From Candidatus Firestonebacteria bacterium RIFOXYD2_FULL_39_29 (GTDB lineage: Bacteria > Oederibacteriota > D2-FULL-39-29): 55,060 nucleotides of DNA. The translations under genes were made by a program, and so were the position numbers. The notes beneath the pieces are model-generated. The model had not been told where the DNA came from. It saw only the letters and a program-made list of their open reading frames with translations, and did not search any database. Shown one piece after another: positions 26,239-35,267 of this stretch. How positions within the stretch are numbered: the first letter of the stretch is position 1; each line of letters begins with the position of its first letter. The stretch covers positions 1 through 55,060 of the forward strand of contig MFGV01000045.1 of the NCBI GenBank assembly GCA_001778375.1. The letters run 5' to 3'.

Positions 26239-26660
26239 TTTAACCCAAGTTCCGCTGAATTAGGCATATTTAGACTCATTTCCCTTATTTAAAGCCTTTT
26301 TTTATTAAAGGTCTGTACCACATTTCAATTTCAAATCGATTGAGAGTTTTTCAGGAATTCGGATTTTCAAAGCATTTAATAATAATCGTTCTTCCTCATC
26401 CGGTCGAAATACTCTACGCAATCGTAGTCTATATCTTTCTACTAAAGACCAGTAAACATGATCCTTGCCGTCTTTATTATGATTTTGTTTTTTTAAAAAC
26501 ATATTATGAGTATTTTCTAATACCCGCGCCAATATGTCAATATACTAGGTCTGTACCACACGCTATTTTAAAACTTTTTATGACAAAAATGCTGCTTTTA
26601 TATGAACTAAATATTTTTAAAATCGCACTTTTAACATAATTCAGCGGAACTTGGGTTAAA
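26239..26660. mobile_element. 422-bp transposon relic with 24-bp terminal inverted repeats
   Basis: The ends 26239-26262 and 26637-26660 are perfect inverted repeats of 24 bp (core CCCAAGTTCCGCTGAATT). The interior holds a 65-codon transposase remnant on the minus strand. The first 70 bp from 26240 are repeated exactly at 54991-55060. Length and content suggest an internally deleted, MITE-like derivative of an IS1634-type element, movable only in trans. A 13-bp direct repeat GGTCTGTACCACA lies inside at 26310-26322 and 26548-26560. Confidence 0.8.
26305..26502 (-). pseudogene. Internally deleted transposase (IS1634-like)
   Basis: The 65-codon frame joins two parts. The N-terminal part (MFLKKQNHNKDGKDHVYWSL) matches the usual start of IS1634-type transposases, which read KGKxYxYWxLVES. 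The C-terminal part (DEEERLLLNALKIRIPEKL) resembles the tail of the same family (LGLxLPERL). The catalytic DDE core that would lie between them, several hundred residues, is missing. Family assignment is from memory of these patterns and is moderate. Confidence 0.6.
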
Positions 26661-26665
26661 CAAGC

Positions 26666-28561
26666 TTATCTGTTATTTTCCAGCGTGTTCTTTTTCATCA
26701 GATAATAAGCAGCTTTGTTCGGGAACCCTCTGCTTGCAAACATTTCAGAGTTCATCTTGAGCAACTCTACTACTTTAGCCCTGGAATCTTTTGTGTTTTT
26801 CCCCGCAAAACGTTTGTTTTGCAGCAATACGCCGTCATAATACTTCTTTGCCATATCATAATTCTTTTCGGAAAGCTCCGCAAGCCGCCCCATGCTGATT
26901 AAGGCTTCCATATATGTAGGATAAATACTAAGGGCTTTTTCAAACATCAAAGAAGCATCGCTGTAAAACCGGTTTTTCAAGTAAAACTCCCCCTGCATAG
27001 TCATTGCCCAAGCATAATGCTCCAGTGTCATTTTTTCCCTTTCATAACCTGGAGAGTTTTTATCCGTGCCGCTTCCGTTTAATCCCTTATAGGAAGACCA
27101 GAGAGCGTCAACTTTCACTTTATCATATATGGTTGTCACGCCTTTTTTTTCAATCCGGTACATCATTCCAAAAGGGGCAATTTCATGTTCCGTCCATAAA
27201 GCGCTTTCGAAAGGAAAGTAATTTAAAAAGATATTTTTCTTCCCATAATTTTGTTTTAAAAATTCCGGAAGCACCAGCATATTACCCGGAATTATCTCAA
27301 TACTTCTGTCGTAACCCTGCGCAAACTCAAGGTACCAGAGGGAAAATATCGGCAAGTCCCCGTTAACGACCACCACGGAATCTTCCTCCACGGTCTTTAA
27401 TATATTTTTTCCGAAATTATAATCTGCAAAATAGTTCTTCATGTCAACTGTAGCATAATTACCGGGAATAAAAGAAATAGCGAATACAGAAAAACCGGCA
27501 TAAGCGTATTTTTTATATCTCCCAAGATTTGCCATAAGCCATTTAATACCAAAGGCCATGATCACCGCCGCCGAGACAAAAGAGGCAAAATAGTAAGTTG
27601 CAATATTTTGAGGGTCTACAATATTGTAATTTACAAACAGAAAGGTGTTAACAACTATCACACCGAGGAGAAAATACCCTATTCTTGCTCTCTCAATATA
27701 TATACGCCATAGACCGAGAAGTAAAAGTAAAAACCCTCCCGGAGTAAATTCATTCACATAATTTTTAATCAGATGCAGATAAAGTTTTTTAAAAATAGAT
27801 ACAGGCGCCGCCGTGAACATTGCATACCGGTAGTCCTTCGCAGAGATATGATTAATTATTTTTTCTATCGTATCCGGGGTCCCCCATTTCAAAGGCGTTG
27901 CAGAAGCGCGGAGCGGCAAGTACAGGTAAAGAAGTAAGGGAAGTAAAAAAAGCAGGGAAAGAAAAAGCCATTTTTTAGGATTATAACACTTCTTTCCGGT
28001 TAGAAATAAAAGGAATAGTACAGGTAAAACAAAAGCAACGATGGCAAGGTGGTGAGTGAGAGCCAATCCCAGAATGAAAACAATCAGTGGAATTGTTTTT
28101 TCTCTCAAATTAACCACAAGCCATATCAAAAGCGCCGCAAAGAAAGCGTAAAGAGAATATTTTTCCGCAAATATTGAATACGCCCAAAACGTAACGGAAA
28201 ACGCAAGCATCAAAGAAACAATAGCTGAAATAAAGCTGCTCTTTAACAGCCTCTTGACCGAAAAAAACACCAAAATCACAGCTAGAGCCCCGAATAATGC
28301 CGACATCAGATTATATCGAAACGCTATCTCCGAAACAGGCATAAACGAAAACGCTTTTCCAATAAGCATATAAAGAGGAAACCCCGAAGGGTGCGATATC
28401 CCCAGAAGATACGAAGCCGTAACCATATCCCCCGAATCCCTAAAACCTATTGTGGGGGCAAGCGTTAAAAGGTAGACCGACAAGATGAATACGAATAGGA
28501 CTGGAGCTATTAACTTGTTAATCAGCATACTTGTTACTGCAGGTTTTTTCCTTTTTTTCAT
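26666..28561 (-). CDS. DUF2723 membrane glycosyltransferase-like protein with TPR tail
   Basis: This 631-aa protein starts with a DUF2723 domain: a first helix followed by LAPTIGFRDSGDMVTASYLL and ISHPSGFPLYML. The acidic residues in the first loop and the HPxGxP motif are features of GT-C type glycosyltransferases. About nine transmembrane helices extend to near residue 350. A soluble part follows, with TPRs near the C-terminus (EALISMGRLAELSEKNYDMA). DUF2723 proteins are thought to transfer sugars from lipid carriers to proteins or lipids. A paralogue lies at 32952-35267. The gene belongs to the glycolipid block with GT9, LPLAT and LpxK. Confidence 0.85.
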   Translation of the reverse strand: MKKRKKPAVTSMLINKLIAPVLFVFILSVYLLTLAPTIGFRDSGDMVTASYLLGISHPSGFPLYMLIGKAFSFMPVSEIAFRYNLMSALFGALAVILVFFSVKRLLKSSFISAIVSLMLAFSVTFWAYSIFAEKYSLYAFFAALLIWLVVNLREKTIPLIVFILGLALTHHLAIVAFVLPVLFLLFLTGKKCYNPKKWLFLSLLFLLPLLLYLYLPLRASATPLKWGTPDTIEKIINHISAKDYRYAMFTAAPVSIFKKLYLHLIKNYVNEFTPGGFLLLLLGLWRIYIERARIGYFLLGVIVVNTFLFVNYNIVDPQNIATYYFASFVSAAVIMAFGIKWLMANLGRYKKYAYAGFSVFAISFIPGNYATVDMKNYFADYNFGKNILKTVEEDSVVVVNGDLPIFSLWYLEFAQGYDRSIEIIPGNMLVLPEFLKQNYGKKNIFLNYFPFESALWTEHEIAPFGMMYRIEKKGVTTIYDKVKVDALWSSYKGLNGSGTDKNSPGYEREKMTLEHYAWAMTMQGEFYLKNRFYSDASLMFEKALSIYPTYMEALISMGRLAELSEKNYDMAKKYYDGVLLQNKRFAGKNTKDSRAKVVELLKMNSEMFASRGFPNKAAYYLMKKNTLENNR

Positions 28562-28574
28562 ACCTTACCTTCGT

Positions 28575-28812
28575 TGCCGACCGTCTAAAAGTCCATAAAG
28601 GTCTTTAAAAGTCTATAAGCCAAGCTTTTCTCGATATGTAAGATATATCCTTGTCAACATCCGTTGACAAAACGAGATAAAAGTAAAATCTCGAAATTAA
28701 TTTATCTTGTCATCCTGAAATATATTCAGGATCCAGTGTCTTTATTATTAAATAACATTCCAGCTTTTACTTTTATAGACGTTATGGACTTTTACAGACC
28801 TTTATGGACAAT
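28575..28812. repeat. Composite intergenic repeat: AGTCTATAAAG words, 72-bp element copy 2, GGATCC hairpin
   Basis: The outer parts are inverted words (GTCTAAAAGTCCATAAAGG at left, CTTTTATAGACGTTATGG at right). Inside are copy 2 of the 72-bp element (28611-28683) and a hairpin of TCCTGAA/TTCAGGA near 28712-28734. It fills the gap between the GT9 and DUF2723 genes. Related words occur at 31965-32010. Confidence 0.7.
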
Positions 28813-28813
28813 C

Positions 28814-29824
28814 CTATATTATATTTCTGATCGCTTCAATAACTTCCCCTGCACCAATTTTCTCCGCACACCTATAATGTCTCATCCGGCATCTTTTTCC
28901 TCCATGCAACGAACACGGCTTGCACGGGAGCTCTACGTTCATTATTTTGTTTGTCTTCGCCCTTACGGCAAAACCAAATTTCGGGGTCGTGGCGCAGAAT
29001 ATTGATACTGCGGGGGTTTTTACGGCTGTTGCTATATGAAAAGGAGCTGAGTCGTTCGTAACAAGCACCGAGCACTCTTTTATCTTTAAGATCATATCTT
29101 TAAGTGTAGTTTTCCCCGACAGGTCATATATATTCTGTTTGTTTTTTACGCCAGAAAGTATCTTTGCATTTATTTCTTTATCTTTCTCATCTCCAAATAA
29201 AACAACTTTAACTCCCTTTCCCGAAAAATACTCCGCAACTTCAGTATAACTTTCCACCGGCCATCTTTTGGTGTTCTGTTTTCCGCCGGCATGAATTCCT
29301 ATTGTTTTTACGAGTGATTTTTTAATTTCCGGCATTTTTATCTCCGGAAGTTCACCGGCGTAAGTTATACCGAGTGTTTTTAACGCTTTGAAATAATTTT
29401 TAATAACATTATCTTCTTTCTTGTAAATCTCCGGCAGGAACGGGAACAATCCCCGCATATACGCATGTCCAACCAGACCCCGGCGCCGCAGCACCCCTTT
29501 TTTATACCTGAGCGTTTTAATATCAGAATAAAGAGAAACAATAAAACTTCTCAGATTTGCATGCAGGTCAATTATCAGGTCGTAATCCTTATTCAGCCCT
29601 TCCGCAAACTTGATAAGCGCTTTCAGTTTAAGTTCTTCTTTTGAAAGTCCGATAACTTTATTAAAGGCCGTATTCCCTTCCAGCACTTCCGTATACTCTT
29701 TCTTTGTAAGAAAAGTAATAGTACTCTCCGGAAATTTCTTTTTTATCGCCGGCAGCACTGAAGTTGCAAGAATAACATCGCCGAGAGAGCTGAACCGGAT
29801 TATCAATATATTCTTTGGATTCAA
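28814..29824 (-). CDS. Glycosyltransferase family 9 (heptosyltransferase-type)
   Basis: This 336-aa protein shows both GT9 signatures: IIRFSSLGDVILATSVLPAI at the N-terminus, and VGIHAGGKQNTKRWP-like (IGIHAGGKQNTKRWP) then NDSAPFHIATA in the donor-binding half. Heptosyltransferases WaaC/WaaF/WaaQ add heptose to lipid A-Kdo or the inner core; which acceptor is used cannot be told. Near the C-terminus lies a Cys-rich stretch (CKPCSLHGGKRCRMRHYRC) often seen in WaaF-type enzymes. Start is TTG with GGAGGAG upstream. Its neighbours lpxK and the acyltransferase support an LPS role. Confidence 0.88.
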   Translation of the reverse strand: MNPKNILIIRFSSLGDVILATSVLPAIKKKFPESTITFLTKKEYTEVLEGNTAFNKVIGLSKEELKLKALIKFAEGLNKDYDLIIDLHANLRSFIVSLYSDIKTLRYKKGVLRRRGLVGHAYMRGLFPFLPEIYKKEDNVIKNYFKALKTLGITYAGELPEIKMPEIKKSLVKTIGIHAGGKQNTKRWPVESYTEVAEYFSGKGVKVVLFGDEKDKEINAKILSGVKNKQNIYDLSGKTTLKDMILKIKECSVLVTNDSAPFHIATAVKTPAVSIFCATTPKFGFAVRAKTNKIMNVELPCKPCSLHGGKRCRMRHYRCAEKIGAGEVIEAIRNII

Positions 29825-29845
29825 GAGAACTCCTCCATGTAGTTC

Positions 29846-29958
29846 ATAAAGTTTTTAAAGTTTGTAAGGTTTGTAAAGTTTTACATTAATGTAACTTTAT
29901 TATATAAATACCTCAACTGAAAAAGACCTTACAAACCTTACGAACCTTATAAACCTTT
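29846..29958. repeat. Palindrome of CCTTACAAA words
   Basis: The left arm has TTTAAAGTTTGTAAGGTTTG and the right arm has ACCTTACAAACCTTACGAACC followed by more words; the two are inverted. The centre is AT-rich. The right arm runs into the last codons of the acyltransferase gene. The same words occur at 8680, 9090 and 48370. Confidence 0.7.
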
Positions 29959-30837
29959 AACTTGGCGCGTTTTCCAGCGCCTATGCACCCAGAACCACTG
30001 CTCCGGATATTTCCTTACATATCTTTCCAGCACGGCTGACCAGTTCTCGGTATTTTTCTTTACATCTGATTCAAAATCCCCCGTTTTCACAAGCGGGAGC
30101 TCCGGTTCGATATGAAGAGTAAAAGTATTGTCCTTTTCCCTTACGATGAAAGACGTTATTATTGCTGCTTTTGTCTTGAGCGCCATTACGGCGGGGCCCC
30201 TGTTCGTGGAAGCCGGCCTTCCAAAGAAATCAATGAAAACGCCTTCCCCGTGCGCATCCTGATCCGCCAGAAAGCCCACCATACCTTTATTTTTCAACGC
30301 ACGAAATATTTCTTTTACTGCATTTCCTGTAAAAATAATGCGTATACCTGCGTTTGTCCTGTATTTTGTGATTACTTTATCGGTTAGACTGTTACTTTGT
30401 GGAAAAGCTATCACGGTACTGGACCCATACTCTGTGTAACGGGCGCCCATAAGTTCCCAGTTGCCGAAATGCGAAACGATAACAATCACGCCTTTACCTT
30501 TATTTAGCGCGGCTTTAAGATACTCTTCACCCTGCACTTTTATAAGTTTCTTGATTTTCTCCGGAGATAATTTGGGAAGATATAAGAACTCGGCAAGACC
30601 CCGCCCCATATTATCGTAAACTTTTTTAATTATACTCTCTAGCTCCGTCTCGCTTTTTTCAGGAAATGACGGTTTTAAATTATCAAACGCTATAGTCCGG
30701 TGTTTTTTATCAAAAAGATAAAGAACCTTCCCAAAAAAAGCTCCTATCCCGGAAGCAGTACTGTACGGCAACCGTCTGAGTATAAAGCCGGTTGTGACAA
30801 AAAATATGTACTCTAAAAAATGAAATATTTTCCTCAT
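29947..30837 (-). CDS. Lipid A biosynthesis acyltransferase (LpxL/HtrB type)
   Basis: The 296-aa protein has an N-terminal hydrophobic segment (about 8-30) and the LPLAT catalytic motif H-x4-E as SHFGNWELMG, followed by a segment including GFLADQDAHGEGVFIDFFG that resembles the acceptor-side motif of HtrB-type enzymes. These enzymes add a secondary acyl chain to Kdo2-lipid IV-A at the inner membrane. The start overlaps the lpxK stop by ATGA. No ribosome binding site is needed if translation is coupled. Whether it is LpxL- or LpxM-like cannot be decided. Confidence 0.88.
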   Translation of the reverse strand: MRKIFHFLEYIFFVTTGFILRRLPYSTASGIGAFFGKVLYLFDKKHRTIAFDNLKPSFPEKSETELESIIKKVYDNMGRGLAEFLYLPKLSPEKIKKLIKVQGEEYLKAALNKGKGVIVIVSHFGNWELMGARYTEYGSSTVIAFPQSNSLTDKVITKYRTNAGIRIIFTGNAVKEIFRALKNKGMVGFLADQDAHGEGVFIDFFGRPASTNRGPAVMALKTKAAIITSFIVREKDNTFTLHIEPELPLVKTGDFESDVKKNTENWSAVLERYVRKYPEQWFWVHRRWKTRQVKGL

Positions 30838-31949
30838 ATATTATTTATGGCGAGTATGCCGCAGAAAACCACGGAGGTAACTCCGTGGATGAATGCGGCA
30901 TGAATAATAAATTGAATTCCATTCGCCGAAACTCCGGACGTAAGTCCGCAGAGGTTCATTTTATCCTGCAACTCTTTTTCGCCTTTCAATATTTTTAATT
31001 CCACATTTAAGGCATAGATCTTCTTTGATAATCCGGTTTTGTCAAGTAACTCAAGCTTAACTGCGTCTTTTTCCGTAGTTATAACAATATCGAATAAAGA
31101 AGAATTTTCATTTATTGTTTTTATATCTCTTTCAGAATATGAATAATGATCAGGATAAGACAACCATGTTATGCTCCCTGGGTTTAGACCGGAAATAACT
31201 TTTCCAAAATACTTAGGATTACCTATTGCAGACAAAGCCAATACTTTTTTCCCGCCAACCGAAGAAAGCGGAAGCTTGTCATTGTTATCGAAAATATTGT
31301 AAAGTTCATACGGTTCATAAATGCTTTCCGCTATTTTCGCATGATCATTCCATTTTTGAATTACCGCCAAAAGCTCTTTCATATTAACGGCGTCATTAGT
31401 TTTTGTAAGTATTATCATATCCGCATCCGCCAGGTTTTCCATCTTTTCCCTTAGAATTCCCGCAGGCAAAAGCTTTCCATTCCCGAAAGGATTTGAAGCA
31501 TCAATAACAAGAAGCTCCAGATTGCGATATAGAGAATGTCTTCTCTGAAAACCATCGTCTAAAACACAAAACTGCACGCCATATTTTTCTATTGCGTACA
31601 AACCGCCCTTATACCTGTTAACCGCGGCAATTACAGGCACATTTGTTTTTCTTGCCAGTAATACCGCTTCATCCCCGCATTCCTTAGGGCTGCTTTCAGG
31701 TTTTACATCGAGAAGTTCCGCCTTATTCTCACGCTTATAACCTCTGGTAAGTATTGCCGCTTTTCCTGTTTTTGAAAGTTGTTTTACCACATATTCGGTT
31801 ACAGGAGTCTTCCCTGTCCCTCCTGCTGTAATATTTCCCACGCTGATGACTTTGCATTGTAAACTCTTAAGCTTAAGTACGCCCAATTTATAAAGCGCTT
31901 CTTTTATTTTAAGCCCCAGTAGGTAAACCATAGCCAAAATACTTTTCAT
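30834..31949 (-). CDS. lpxK: Tetraacyldisaccharide 4'-kinase
   Basis: This 371-aa protein phosphorylates the 4' position of the lipid A disaccharide at the inner membrane. Visible motifs are an N-terminal membrane segment, the P-loop GNITAGGTGKTPVTEYV, and VLDDGFQRRH. The normal domain ends near residue 330 (LKGEKELQDKMN). The last ~40 residues (CGLTSGVSANG onward) are hydrophobic and encoded by two palindromes at 30856-30948, so the tail looks acquired by repeat insertion in frame. AGAGGA precedes the ATG. It overlaps the acyltransferase start by ATGA. Confidence 0.92.
   Translation of the reverse strand: MKSILAMVYLLGLKIKEALYKLGVLKLKSLQCKVISVGNITAGGTGKTPVTEYVVKQLSKTGKAAILTRGYKRENKAELLDVKPESSPKECGDEAVLLARKTNVPVIAAVNRYKGGLYAIEKYGVQFCVLDDGFQRRHSLYRNLELLVIDASNPFGNGKLLPAGILREKMENLADADMIILTKTNDAVNMKELLAVIQKWNDHAKIAESIYEPYELYNIFDNNDKLPLSSVGGKKVLALSAIGNPKYFGKVISGLNPGSITWLSYPDHYSYSERDIKTINENSSLFDIVITTEKDAVKLELLDKTGLSKKIYALNVELKILKGEKELQDKMNLCGLTSGVSANGIQFIIHAAFIHGVTSVVFCGILAINNI
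30856..30948. repeat. Pair of GTAA-loop palindromes inside the lpxK 3' end
   Basis: CCACGGAG-GTAA-CTCCGTGG (30869-30888) is a perfect hairpin nested in ATGCCGCA/TGCGGCAT (30856-30863 and 30894-30901). A second hairpin, CGGAC-GTAA-GTCCG, lies at 30935-30948. The shared GTAA loop and CGGAS stem suggest two copies of one REP-like unit. Confidence 0.7.
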
Positions 31950-32013
31950 TTAAATCATCCTCTTTGAAACATTATAGACTTTTAAAGACTTTTACGGACC
32001 TTTGGACTGTCTT

Positions 32014-32955
32014 TTAAAATATCACCTGAAAATAGTAATCAAATTTAATATCTTTTATTTCCTTTTTTTCTTCAGGTATTTTTGGGGCAGTAAGATAGCT
32101 TTTATCTACGAAAAGCTTTCTAAACCAATCCTCCGGAACTTCGCAAAACACCCCGTAAACAACAGCTTCTTTTGTCCAATCTTTTGCCCAGCCGGGAGAG
32201 TAAAAATCATACCGCTTCTGCAAACCGCCTTGAGGGGTTCCGTCATCGACAAAAATTGAGGTATCATGAACATCCACTTTTATGAACTGCAAGTCCGTAC
32301 CTCCCCATTTCAGCGCAACCAGCTTCCAGATATACTTTTGCCTGTTTTGTACAAGCTCGTCGGTCCTTACGACAGGAACACGGCTTTCTTCATCCGAACT
32401 TTCAAGTTCTTTTTCAGAATACTGCTTAAATTTTTCATTCCCTTTTCCAAGAGTTTCCTGCAATATAACCTGCTCCCAATAACTCTGTGATATATAAACA
32501 CCTCTGTCAAAATAGCTCCCGTTAAGTTTTACGGAATAAAAAATCAGTTTGTGTAATCTTACGTCTTTCTTTACTGCAAAAAAATCCGGTTTTCCGGGAT
32601 AGAACCTGAAATTAAGAACCTTTTTATTTACATCAATAAGTTCTACCACATAACCCAAAATATCAAGATCCCTGCTGTCCGGATAAAGATCAAAAACATA
32701 AAACCCTCTATACTCCCGGATATTCGGAAGTTTTTCAAAGGGCTTATAATAACCGGAGGCATAATAACCTTCATGTCCGTAGTCATACCTATCAAGCAGG
32801 TATTTAAAGCCCGGCACTTTTTCCGCCTCAGGAGAGGTAAGACCCCTGCCTCTTGTTTTTAACAGAGCTGTATCCTTAATATCTTTATTGTTCCCGCAGG
32901 ACAGAAAAAAGATCAAAAGAAAAATAGAACCACCCTGAATAATTATTTTTTTCAT
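32014..32955 (-). CDS. Predicted lipoprotein of unknown function
   Basis: This 313-aa protein has a short hydrophobic signal segment ending in FLSC at residue 20, which fits a lipobox, so it is probably a lipid-anchored periplasmic or outer-membrane protein. The rest is soluble and mixed alpha/beta, with no motif I recognise; segments such as VVRTDELVQNRQKYIWKLVA and WKLVALKWGGTDLQFIKVD suggest an OB-like beta domain of the kind used to describe DNA/lipid-binding folds, but this is a guess. Its start overlaps the stop of the DUF2723-TPR gene by ATGA, so the two are translationally coupled and probably work together. Confidence 0.7.
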   Translation of the reverse strand: MKKIIIQGGSIFLLIFFLSCGNNKDIKDTALLKTRGRGLTSPEAEKVPGFKYLLDRYDYGHEGYYASGYYKPFEKLPNIREYRGFYVFDLYPDSRDLDILGYVVELIDVNKKVLNFRFYPGKPDFFAVKKDVRLHKLIFYSVKLNGSYFDRGVYISQSYWEQVILQETLGKGNEKFKQYSEKELESSDEESRVPVVRTDELVQNRQKYIWKLVALKWGGTDLQFIKVDVHDTSIFVDDGTPQGGLQKRYDFYSPGWAKDWTKEAVVYGVFCEVPEDWFRKLFVDKSYLTAPKIPEEKKEIKDIKFDYYFQVIF

Positions 32956-35267
32956 TTATTTAACGCCTTCTTAGCCATCAGTATATTTTCTTTAACCCTA
33001 GGATAGTCCGGCTTCAAAGAGTAAACAATCTCCCACTCCCGCAGGGCTTCAGTATACATATTTTTCTTATAATATATTACTCCGATATTATGGTGGGATT
33101 CCACCTTGGAGTGATCAAATCCGGCTGCTTTTTTATATTCAATAAGCGCCCTGTCAAGATCCCCGATATTTTCGTAGGCTACGCCAAGATTATTACACGC
33201 ATCGGAATTGCCCGGATTCAGAGCCAGCGCTTTGTTGTAGTATTCAACGGCTTTTTTAAATTCTTTTTTCTGATGATAAAGTATTCCCATATTAGCAAAG
33301 GGTTCGGAATAATCAGGCCTGAGCGCTATTGCATTTTCATAAGCTTTTATTGCCAATACATCCTTGTTTTGTATGGCATAGATTGTCCCGATACCGTTAT
33401 ATGCTTCGGCATAATTGGGATTAAAACCCAGGGCTTTATTGTAGAATTCCAGCGCCTTATCGTAATCCCCCTGCTGGTAGTAAATCACGCCCATATTAGT
33501 ATAATCTCTTGCAGAAGAAGGACTGTTACTCACAGATTTTTGCGTATACTTTATCGCCCGTTCTTTATCCCCCATACCCATAAAGATTACGCCTAGATTA
33601 TTTGGAACCCATTCGGAGTCATAGCCCGCCAGCCCGCATTTTTCATAAGCTTCAATTGCTTTTTCCTTAGCCCCTATTTTCATGTAATATTCACCATAAG
33701 CATAGTAATACTGCGCCACAACATCTCTAAGGAGATAATCCTTATGGTAATTCTCAGAGCCGGAAAGATCATATCTTAGTCCGGGATCTGCCGGTTTTCC
33801 GGGCTCGCCTTTTACAAGTTTTAAAAGTATCCCATGCTGTTCTTTTCTGAAATCCTGGAACAGGTAATCTTTACTTCCTATTATGGGAATATATACCGGC
33901 CTGGAAGTTTCCGAAACTATATCCCTGTGCATCTTATTCCGGAGAACATCCCTGTCTCTTCTCGGCATTTTAAGAAAATCTTCGCCATAAATATTTTTAA
34001 AGACAATTCCTATTTCATCGTAAATCGTAACATCCGGACGGAGTTTATCTACATATTTAAGGTAACCAAGAACGAACATCTGATTATCTCCCTCGCAGAA
34101 AAATATTGCATTTTTTTCCAGAGATTTTAAAATATTAATCCCGTAATTATACGCGATCTTATTGTTCCCGAGATTGTTAATTTTAATATTATTTATGAAG
34201 GTCGGCAGCAGCAGCAGGGGGATAAACATAAAAGTATATCTTATTTTTCGGGCAATTAACGTATATCCGAATCCCGCGAAAACAGCTATAAAAGCAAAAG
34301 CCGGAATGAAAAACACTTCATTGACATAAACATTTTTCGGGTTAATCTCGTAGTTAATCATATACATCATCCCAAAAACGGAAGTTAACAATAAAAGCAT
34401 GAAGATATAAAATAACTTCTTATCTTTTTTATAAAAAGCGTAAATTCCCGGGAAAGCAAGAAGGAGCGGGAAAATAGTAAAATCAGAACCGAGCCATTTA
34501 ATAAACACTTTTGTCATGGCATAAAAACTCGAAAATGACCTTGCTAAAGTTGTCAGCTCTCCATATTGTTTCCTGAAGATATGATATAGCATTCTTTCAA
34601 TGTTATACGGGTTCCCCCAGTTCATCGGCGGATTCGAGTTTGCGCTGACTATCAGATAGAAATAAGAAGAGAGACCGATAAGGGAAAGGGAAAGTATCTT
34701 TAATACCGTAACCAGCTTTAACCAATCTTTTCTTGCAAGATAAATATACAGCAATAACCCCGGAAAAACAACTGCCACAGTATGGTGATTGGCCAGAGAA
34801 AAGCCAAGAAGTATCCCGAATAAATATTTTTTATTATACTGCACCGCAAGTATAAGGCTGAAGATAAAAAGAATATTTAAAGTATAGATTCCGCCTTTGG
34901 AATGAAGCGCCTGCACCCAGAAAGTCTCGCCCAACAGCATCATAAAAGAAGTGAAAGCAGAAGCAGTCAAAGCATACTTTTCTTCCTTTAATAATTTTCT
35001 CATTATTAAGAACAGAAAAACAATTGAAAGCGCGCCGCAAAGGACGGAAAGCAGATTTATCCTGTAAGCAACATTGGCTAAAGGTAAATACGTAAACAGA
35101 TGGGAGAACATCGTAAAGACAGGATAACCCGGAGGATGTCCGACTCCTAATGTGTAGGCAGCGGCATTCAACTCGCCGTCATCTCCTATATATATAGTAG
35201 GACAGGCGGTATAGACCAGAAGAAGAAGAGAACAAATCAGTATTGCCGAGGATAAATACTTTCGCAT
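32952..35267 (-). CDS. DUF2723 membrane protein with long C-terminal TPR domain
   Basis: A 771-aa paralogue of the gene at 26666. The DUF2723 part shows IGDDGELNAAAYTLGVGHPP near residue 30 and about ten transmembrane helices to residue ~360. A soluble linker follows, then about seven TPRs from ~545 to the end (VPNNLGVIFMGMGDKERAIK, AEAYNGIGTIYAIQ). The architecture recalls eukaryotic-type O-mannosyl or O-GlcNAc transferase systems, where TPRs select protein substrates, but the reaction here is not known. It follows obgE with no gap (AAGGAAGG precedes the ATG) and overlaps the lipoprotein gene. Confidence 0.87.
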   Translation of the reverse strand: MRKYLSSAILICSLLLLVYTACPTIYIGDDGELNAAAYTLGVGHPPGYPVFTMFSHLFTYLPLANVAYRINLLSVLCGALSIVFLFLIMRKLLKEEKYALTASAFTSFMMLLGETFWVQALHSKGGIYTLNILFIFSLILAVQYNKKYLFGILLGFSLANHHTVAVVFPGLLLYIYLARKDWLKLVTVLKILSLSLIGLSSYFYLIVSANSNPPMNWGNPYNIERMLYHIFRKQYGELTTLARSFSSFYAMTKVFIKWLGSDFTIFPLLLAFPGIYAFYKKDKKLFYIFMLLLLTSVFGMMYMINYEINPKNVYVNEVFFIPAFAFIAVFAGFGYTLIARKIRYTFMFIPLLLLPTFINNIKINNLGNNKIAYNYGINILKSLEKNAIFFCEGDNQMFVLGYLKYVDKLRPDVTIYDEIGIVFKNIYGEDFLKMPRRDRDVLRNKMHRDIVSETSRPVYIPIIGSKDYLFQDFRKEQHGILLKLVKGEPGKPADPGLRYDLSGSENYHKDYLLRDVVAQYYYAYGEYYMKIGAKEKAIEAYEKCGLAGYDSEWVPNNLGVIFMGMGDKERAIKYTQKSVSNSPSSARDYTNMGVIYYQQGDYDKALEFYNKALGFNPNYAEAYNGIGTIYAIQNKDVLAIKAYENAIALRPDYSEPFANMGILYHQKKEFKKAVEYYNKALALNPGNSDACNNLGVAYENIGDLDRALIEYKKAAGFDHSKVESHHNIGVIYYKKNMYTEALREWEIVYSLKPDYPRVKENILMAKKALNK

